This document shows positions 59,474 to 64,000 of a stretch of 64,000 bases of DNA, piece after piece; the first letter of the stretch is position 1; each line of letters starts with the position of its first letter. The stretch spans positions 6,418,001 through 6,482,000 of the forward strand of contig NZ_CP116413.1 in the NCBI RefSeq assembly GCF_030064675.1, read 5' to 3'. Both the position numbers and the translations under genes were made by a program. The notes under the pieces were generated by a model that did no database searches, was not told the origin of the DNA, and saw only the letters and a list, made by a program, of their open reading frames with translations. The DNA is from Crossiella sp. CA-258035. GTDB lineage: Bacteria > Actinomycetota > Actinomycetes > Mycobacteriales > Pseudonocardiaceae.

Positions 59474-60238
59474 GTGACAGATCAGCCGCAGCCGGAGCAG
59501 CAGGGCCAGCCGGGTCAGCAGCCCTCTCCGGCGCAGTTCTACCCGTCGGCGCCGCCGCCTCCGCCAGAGGCGCCGCCCGGCTACCCGGGTTACCCGAACC
59601 CCGGTTATCCGCAGCCGCCCAAGCCCGCGAACACCAACGGCTTCGCCATCGCCACGCTGGTGCTGGGCATCCTGCCGATCATCCTGACCAACATCCTGGC
59701 GGTGATCTTCGGGATCATCTCGCTGCGCCAGATCAAGCAGCGCGGGGACAACGGCAAGGGGATGGCCATCGCCGGACTGGTGCTGGGCAGCGCGTGGCTG
59801 CTGCTGCTGACCTTCGCGGTGGTGGTCGCGATCAACACCAGGGCGGTGCGGGACGAGGCCGGGCAGGTCTCCGAGCCGGGGCGGCTGACCGTGCTGAACC
59901 TGAAGGTGGGCGACTGCTTCGACGGGATCAAGGAGAGCAAGTCGATCTCCTCGGTCACCGCCCAGCCCTGCGGTTCCCCGCACGAGGCCGAGGTGATGGA
60001 CCGCTGGGACATGGCGGGCGGTTCGACCTACCCGGGCGAGGCGACCATCACCGACGACATCGCGGCCGAGTGCGATGAGCGGATGACCAAGATGCTGCCG
60101 GAGGCCGAGCTGGCCAAGGTGGAGATCTTCTACTTCTACCCGACCGCCTCCTCCTGGCGTACCGGCGACCGGACCGCGGTGTGCGTGGTGGCGGGGGCCA
60201 ACAAGACCAAGCTGACGCAGAAGATGCCGCGCCGCTGA
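59474..60238 (+). CDS. DUF4190 plus septum-formation-like domain membrane protein
   Basis: 254 residues: Pro/Gln-rich N-terminus (1-55), DUF4190 two-helix core (about 56-130, GFAIATLVLGILPIILTNIL and QIKQRGDNGKGMAIAGLVLG), and an extracytoplasmic domain with paired cysteines (LKVGDCFDGIKESK, AQPCGSPHEAEVMDRWD, AAECDERM, AVCVVAGANKTKLTQ) matching actinobacterial septum-formation/DUF4352-neighbour proteins. The GTG at 59474 starts 49 bp after the previous gene, so both are likely co-transcribed. Role unknown, possibly envelope-related. Confidence 0.78.
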   Translation: MTDQPQPEQQGQPGQQPSPAQFYPSAPPPPPEAPPGYPGYPNPGYPQPPKPANTNGFAIATLVLGILPIILTNILAVIFGIISLRQIKQRGDNGKGMAIAGLVLGSAWLLLLTFAVVVAINTRAVRDEAGQVSEPGRLTVLNLKVGDCFDGIKESKSISSVTAQPCGSPHEAEVMDRWDMAGGSTYPGEATITDDIAAECDERMTKMLPEAELAKVEIFYFYPTASSWRTGDRTAVCVVAGANKTKLTQKMPRR

Positions 60239-60255
60239 GGCCGTGGGCACTGGAG

Positions 60256-60284
60256 CGGGGCCGCCCCTGGCCGGTGCGGCCCCG
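60256..60284. terminator. Hairpin after the DUF4190 pair
   Basis: cggggccgc (60256-60264) and gcggccccg (60276-60284) form a 9-bp stem with an 11-base loop, 18 bp after the DUF4190 gene stop. No T-run; it could serve both directions. Confidence 0.65.
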
Positions 60285-60299
60285 TTCGAGGTTGGTGTC

Positions 60300-60583
60300 T
60301 CAGGGGTTGCAGTTGGTGACCGGGCCGACAGGTGCGGGGCTGAAGGTGCAGGTGGCTTTGCCGGGTCCGCCGTTGACAACGGCCGCCACCCCGCCGGAGG
60401 TCCGGTCATTGCTGGCGGCTTGGAGCGCTTGCCGTTGTTGTAGCCGCCGGTCAGGGTGATCTTGTCCAGGCCACCGCCACCCTCGACGCGGCCGGGCAGA
60501 GGATCCTCGCCCGGACCGACGTTGAAATCGATGCCGTTGGCGGCTCCCCTGGCGAATGCGTCACATCCCCGGTCTAGGCGTGG
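60300..60583 (-). pseudogene. Frameshifted remnant of an unrecognised secreted-type protein
   Basis: On the minus strand one frame reads GCDAFARGAANGIDFNVGPG then EDPLPGRVEGGGGLDKITLT, ending near 60425; the adjacent frame continues NDRTSGGVAAVVNGGPGKAT, CTFSPAPVGPVTNCNP and a stop at 60300. The two parts look like one protein broken by a frameshift, and a stop (60584-60586) closes the 5' side. No family recognised; the rest of this 383-bp gap holds only a hairpin. Confidence 0.4.
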
Positions 60584-60621
60584 CTACCCCGGGAATAGTT
60601 GTCGAAAGACATCGACATGTT

Positions 60622-60930
60622 CTACGGCACTCCGGCCAGGCGCAGTCCGGCGGCGGTGCCTGCGGCGAGCAGCACGACCACCACGAAGGGCAGTTTCCGC
60701 CACGCGGCCAGTGCTCCGACCAGCACACCGGCCGGCCGGGCCCAGCCGCTGAAGACCTGCCCGTCCAGCACGGCCTGGGTGAGCACCAGCGCGGACAGCA
60801 GCGCGATCGCGGCCATGGCCAGTCCGCGTTGCAGGCGCTCGGAGACCTCCAGGCGGTCCCGCAGGAACGGGCCGGCGGCGCGCAGGGCGTAGGTGCCGGC
60901 GGCCAGCAGCAGCACGGTGGTCAGGGTCAT
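60622..60930 (-). CDS. azlD: AzlD family branched-chain amino-acid exporter subunit
   Basis: A 102-residue small membrane protein with three to four hydrophobic segments, LLLAAGTYALRAAGPFLRDR at the N-terminus and RKLPFVVVVLLAAGTAAGLR at the C-terminus, the AzlD pattern. With AzlC it exports branched-chain amino acids or analogues. ATG 60930 overlaps the azlC stop as ATGA, giving coupled synthesis of both subunits. Confidence 0.88.
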   Translation of the reverse strand: MTLTTVLLLAAGTYALRAAGPFLRDRLEVSERLQRGLAMAAIALLSALVLTQAVLDGQVFSGWARPAGVLVGALAAWRKLPFVVVVLLAAGTAAGLRLAGVP

Positions 60931-61616
60931 GCGGTCCTCCGCTTCCACTTCGGCACGGGCAGGGCGGCGGCCAGGCCGAGCAGGCCCAGCAGCACGGGCA
61001 GGCCGGGGGGCAGCAGCGGCGCGGTGGCCACCGCGATCAGGCCGCCCAGCAGCGCCACCCGGCGCGGGATCTTGTCCGAGAGCTGCGGCAGGATCAGCGC
61101 GAGCATGCCCGCCGGGAACACCGCGTCCAGGCCGAAGTCCTTCGGATCACCGACCGCGCTGCCGATCAGCGCGCCGAGCAGGGTGCCGGTGTTCCAGGTG
61201 AGGAAGGCGGCCAGGCTGGAGGCCCAGTACACCGCGCGGGCGCGTTCGGGGTCGCGCTGGGCCAGTGCGAAGGCCACCGACTGGTCGATCATCAGGTAGC
61301 TGCCGAGCAGCCGGGCAGGCCAGCGCTGCCCGAACACCCCGCCCACGGCCAGGCCGAAGGGCAGCAGGCGGGCGTTGACCAGCAGCCCGGCCAGCACCGT
61401 GGCCACCGGGCCCGCGCCCGCGGCGGCCACGCCGACCGCGGTGAACTGGGCGCCGCCGGCGAAGACCAGCACGGACATGGCCACCGTCAGCCACACGGAC
61501 AGTCCGGAGGTCACCGCGACCGCCCCGAAGGACATCCCCATCACGCCGCCGGTCAGGGCGGCGGCACTCACATCGCGGATCAACGCGGAATCGAGTGTTC
61601 GCCATATCGAACGCAT
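60927..61616 (-). CDS. azlC: AzlC family branched-chain amino-acid exporter
   Basis: A 229-residue membrane protein with about seven hydrophobic segments; GGVMGMSFGAVAVTSGLSVW and VFAGGAQFTAVGVAAAGAGP are AzlC signatures, as is LGSYLMIDQSVAFALAQRDP. ATG 61616 is used. A gttcg-n6-cgaac palindrome lies inside its first codons, likely bound by the divergent XRE-cupin regulator. Partner of AzlD. Confidence 0.9.
   Translation of the reverse strand: MRSIWRTLDSALIRDVSAAALTGGVMGMSFGAVAVTSGLSVWLTVAMSVLVFAGGAQFTAVGVAAAGAGPVATVLAGLLVNARLLPFGLAVGGVFGQRWPARLLGSYLMIDQSVAFALAQRDPERARAVYWASSLAAFLTWNTGTLLGALIGSAVGDPKDFGLDAVFPAGMLALILPQLSDKIPRRVALLGGLIAVATAPLLPPGLPVLLGLLGLAAALPVPKWKRRTA
61597..61612. promoter_or_regulatory. 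Palindrome between azlC and the XRE-cupin gene
   Basis: gttcg-ccatat-cgaac lies at codons 2-7 of azlC, with TATACT at 61624-61629 as a plausible -10 for the divergent regulator gene. It may be the operator of that regulator. The half-site order excludes a LexA box. Confidence 0.45.
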
Positions 61617-61685
61617 CGACGCCTATACTGAACACACTAAGGTGCGTTCGTCAACGCGAATATCACGACCGCTGGAGCGAACACG

Positions 61686-62252
61686 ATGGCCGACCCCCGC
61701 GCCGGCGGCGCCCCCCTGGCCACCATCGCCGCCAACCTGCGCCGGGAACGCGACCGCACCGGGCTCACCCTCACTGAGCTGGCCAAACGGGCTGGGATCG
61801 CCAAGTCCACGCTGTCCCAGCTGGAGTCGGCCAGCGGCAACCCGAGCGTGGAGACGCTGTGGGCGCTGGGCGTGGCCCTGGGAGTGCCGTTCTCCCGCCT
61901 GGTCGAGCCGCAGCGGGTGCCGGTGCGGGTCATCCGGGCCGGTGAGGGGCCGGGGGTGGCCTCGGAGCAGGCGGCGTTCGTGGGCACGCTGCTCTCGGCC
62001 TGCCCGCCGGGGGCGCGGCGGGACATCTACGTGATCACCATGGAGCCGGGGCAGGCGCGGCTGGCCGACCCGCACATCCCCGGGTCGATCGAGCACGCGG
62101 TGGTCAGCACCGGGCGGCTGCGCTGCGGGCCCGCGGAGGCCGCGGTGGAGCTGGACCCCGGGGACTACGCGGCCTTCCCCGGCGACGCCCCGCACGTCTA
62201 CGAGGCCCTGGCCCCGGGCACGGCGTTCGTGCTGGTCATGGAACACGTCTGA
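61686..62252 (+). CDS. XRE family regulator with cupin domain
   Basis: A 188-residue protein with an N-terminal helix-turn-helix (ERDRTGLTLTELAKRAGIAK, STLSQLESASGNPSVETLWA) and a C-terminal cupin barrel (PGSIEHAVVSTGRLRCGPAE, ELDPGDYAAFPGDAPHVYEA) that would bind a small ligand. The divergent azlCD genes are its likely targets, so the ligand may be an amino acid. ATG 61686. Confidence 0.87.
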   Translation: MADPRAGGAPLATIAANLRRERDRTGLTLTELAKRAGIAKSTLSQLESASGNPSVETLWALGVALGVPFSRLVEPQRVPVRVIRAGEGPGVASEQAAFVGTLLSACPPGARRDIYVITMEPGQARLADPHIPGSIEHAVVSTGRLRCGPAEAAVELDPGDYAAFPGDAPHVYEALAPGTAFVLVMEHV

Positions 62253-62294
62253 CCGCCCGCCCCGGCCAGCGGGACGGGCGGCCGGCGTGCGGGA

Positions 62295-63194
62295 CTACCA
62301 GCCGCGGGTGGCCAGGCGCTGGTTGTCCGGGAGGTCGGAGATGTTGATGCCGACCATGGCCTCGCCCAGGCCGCGGGAGACCTTGGCGATCACGTCGGGG
62401 TCGTCGTGGAAGGTGGTGGCCTTGACGATGGCCTCGGCGCGCTTGGCCGGGTCGCCGGACTTGAAGATGCCGGAGCCGACGAAGACGCCCTCGGCGCCCA
62501 GCTGCATCATCATCGCCGCGTCCGCCGGGGTGGCGATGCCGCCAGCGGTGAACAGCACCACCGGCAGCTTGCCCAGCTGGGCGATCTCCTTGACCAGCTC
62601 ATACGGCGCGCGCAGCTCCTTGGCCGCGACGAAGAGCTCGGGCTCGTCGAGCAGGGTCAGCCGCTTGATGTCGGCGCGGATCTGGCGCATGTGCCGGGTC
62701 GCCTCGACCACGTTGCCGGTGCCGGCCTCGCCCTTGGAGCGGATCATGGCCGCGCCCTCGCTGATCCGGCGCAGCGCCTCGCCCAGGTTGGTCGCGCCGC
62801 AGACGAAGGGCACGGTGAAGTCCCACTTGTCGATGTGGTGGGCCTCGTCGGCCGGGGTCAGCACCTCGGACTCGTCGATGTAGTCCACGCCGATGGCCTG
62901 CAGCACCTGGGCCTCGGCGAAGTGGCCGATCCGGGCCTTGGCCATCACCGGGATGGACACCGCGGCGATGATGCCGTCGATCATGTCGGGGTCGCTCATC
63001 CGGGCCACGCCGCCCTGCACCCGGATGTCGGCGGGGACCCGCTCCAGGGCCATCACCGCGACGGCGCCGGCGTCCTCGGCGATCTTGGCCTGCTCCGGGG
63101 TGACCACGTCCATGATCACGCCGCCCTTGAGCATCTCGGCCATACCGCGCTTGACCCGCGCGGTGCCGACGGCCTGGATGTCACTGGAGGTCAC
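62295..63194 (-). CDS. pdxS: Pyridoxal 5'-phosphate synthase subunit PdxS
   Basis: A 299-residue TIM-barrel enzyme making PLP from ribose 5-phosphate, glyceraldehyde 3-phosphate and ammonia. [40 protein letters not shown] and [20 protein letters not shown] carry the known active-site Asp and Lys residues. The GTG at 63194 ([10 protein letters not shown]) has AGGA five bases upstream. Its glutaminase partner pdxT is 6.8 kb away on the same strand. Confidence 0.95.
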   Translation of the reverse strand: MTSSDIQAVGTARVKRGMAEMLKGGVIMDVVTPEQAKIAEDAGAVAVMALERVPADIRVQGGVARMSDPDMIDGIIAAVSIPVMAKARIGHFAEAQVLQAIGVDYIDESEVLTPADEAHHIDKWDFTVPFVCGATNLGEALRRISEGAAMIRSKGEAGTGNVVEATRHMRQIRADIKRLTLLDEPELFVAAKELRAPYELVKEIAQLGKLPVVLFTAGGIATPADAAMMMQLGAEGVFVGSGIFKSGDPAKRAEAIVKATTFHDDPDVIAKVSRGLGEAMVGINISDLPDNQRLATRGW

Positions 63195-63327
63195 TGGTGT
63201 CCTGCCCAACTGTGCGCTGAAGTGGGAAAACCCACTCCGGTGGATGACTTGGACCCTCATGCTACGACCGGACGCGGCCCCCTGAAGTGGCCAATTCCGC
63301 GCGATCTGAGCAGGCCAGTTACCCGCG

Positions 63328-63858
63328 TCACGCTCGCTGGCCGACGGGTGGGCCGAAGCGCCACCTGGTCATGCTCTCCCCGTTCTGCGCCCAGCCGAAG
63401 ACCACCCTGGGCCGCACCAGGTAGGCGGGTCCGCCCTGGCCGCCCTCCCCGGCCAGGCGGCCGTCGGCCAGGTGCAGCGCCCAGCGGTACTTGCGGTGCA
63501 GCTCCTCGGCCAGCCGGGACAGGTCGGCCTGGGCGCTGAGCAGGGTGGCCTCCCCTTCGGCGATGACCACCTCGTCGCCGCTTTCCAGGTGCACGGTGAT
63601 CTCCCGGCTGACCGCCAGGTTGCGCACCGCGGCCGAGCCGGTGACGAAGCAGAACCCCGCGGGCAGCCACACGCCCCACACCGGGCGGGTGTGCGGGCGA
63701 CGGGCGGCGCTGCTGGTGGCGATCCAGTAGTTGCGGGCGTCTTCCAGGCGGTAGCGGGCCCAGTCCCAGTCCAGCAGGTGCGCGCCGGTGGCGGGCACGC
63801 CGCCGCGGCTGGGCCGTGCGGTGCGCGGGCGGGGCAGCGTGGTCAGCAGCTCACTCAT
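63328..63858 (-). CDS. Pyridoxamine 5'-phosphate oxidase-fold protein
   Basis: A 176-residue split-barrel protein: [20 protein letters not shown] at the N-terminus, [20 protein letters not shown] and [20 protein letters not shown] in the core, then [20 protein letters not shown] with TRWRF. It fits flavin- or F420-binding PNPOx-like proteins; it is not a clear PdxH. ATG 63858, with GTG 63861 and TTG 63867 as alternatives. It sits directly upstream of pdxS, separated by 133 bp. Confidence 0.78.
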   Translation of the reverse strand: MSELLTTLPRPRTARPSRGGVPATGAHLLDWDWARYRLEDARNYWIATSSAARRPHTRPVWGVWLPAGFCFVTGSAAVRNLAVSREITVHLESGDEVVIAEGEATLLSAQADLSRLAEELHRKYRWALHLADGRLAGEGGQGGPAYLVRPRVVFGWAQNGESMTRWRFGPPVGQRA

Positions 63859-63988
63859 CACCGCCAATTAGTACTCCCGGATGGTGCGACGGCCCGGGGG
63901 TGGACGCCACCAGGCCATCGGGTGTGAGATCGGACACATCCAACGCGCGGCCGGAGCAGGCCGGCCGCGTCCGGGAGGTGGAAGTCCC

Positions 63989-64000
63989 ATGGGCAGCAAG
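63989..64000 (+). CDS. Start of a gene running off the right edge
   Basis: ATG 63989 follows ggaggtggaagtccc, with GGAGG ten bases upstream and GGAAG closer, an acceptable ribosome site. Only four codons (MGSK) are in the window, so no function can be given. Confidence 0.35.

Noticed and set aside
61597-61612. LexA box
   Set aside because: Half-sites are GTTCG...CGAAC with six-base spacing, not GAAC-n4-GTTC.
1-64000. tRNA or rRNA genes, transposase, phage genes
   Set aside because: None recognised on either strand when reading the intergenic regions; a covariance-model search would be needed to exclude a tRNA fully.

Overview
The window is high-GC DNA with GC-rich third codon positions and many GTG or TTG starts. 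It carries the actinobacterial housekeeping block hisS / metallo-hydrolase / cyclophilin / rel / apt / secF-secD-yajC / ruvB-ruvA-ruvC / yebC / pdxT / pdxS. Mycobacterial-type LexA boxes, F420/PPOX-like proteins, TIGR03084/TIGR03086-type proteins and GTGA/ATGA stop-start overlaps fit a filamentous actinomycete, most likely Pseudonocardiaceae. The family is an inference from gene content; no rRNA or other taxonomic marker is present.

Region 1 (1-11.8 kb): the 3' end of a ThrE-type exporter gene, a 22-bp repeat array, then a tightly coupled minus-strand operon running from 11771 down to 1205. It encodes TetR, a TIGR03084 protein, an AtuA-family protein, two acyl-CoA dehydrogenases, biotin-dependent carboxylase beta and alpha subunits, and an acyl-CoA ligase. 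The logic is activation, dehydrogenation and carboxylation of a branched or isoprenoid-like acid. A strong palindrome lies in front of tetR. Region 2 (11.9-28 kb): accessory genes, many in divergent regulator/target pairs with visible operators: an NTF2-like protein, three uncharacterised coupled genes (two paralogous), DUF4865, GNAT, HxlR/thioesterase, a radical SAM protein, an HTH regulator/aldo-keto reductase pair, HxlR/quinone-reductase-like, an MFS exporter, AlkB, a HATPase, a HesB-like protein and TetR.

Region 3 (28-46.4 kb): the conserved core. It includes hisS with a metallo-hydrolase, a membrane-anchored cyclophilin, a secreted sugar-dehydrogenase/PKD/LamG protein, an FkbM methyltransferase, bifunctional Rel, a double-FKBP protein, apt-secF-secD-yajC and ruvBAC. 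Region 4 (46.5-54.1 kb): an accessory insertion between ruvC and yebC, with a Tat-exported FAD oxidase, a serpin with a small partner, a PfkB kinase, a PPOX protein, a GNAT and two DUF4262 proteins. Region 5 (54.1-64 kb): yebC, pdxT, an amino-acid permease, a trans-sulfuration enzyme with a divergent Lrp, two DUF4190 membrane proteins, azlCD with a divergent XRE-cupin regulator, pdxS and a PNPOx-fold protein.

Three signals stand out beyond the genes. (i) A 74-bp sequence is identical, in inverted orientation, at 28037-28110 and 50898-50971. It contains two small stem-loops and is followed in both cases by a several-hundred-base gene-free tract with extreme G-over-C bias. (ii) Four good LexA (SOS) boxes precede a radical SAM gene, alkB, ruvC and a DUF4262-GNAT pair, so the window holds a dispersed DNA-damage regulon. 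(iii) A 138-bp MITE-like long inverted repeat lies between DUF4262 and yebC. No rRNA, tRNA, CRISPR array, transposase or phage gene was recognised.
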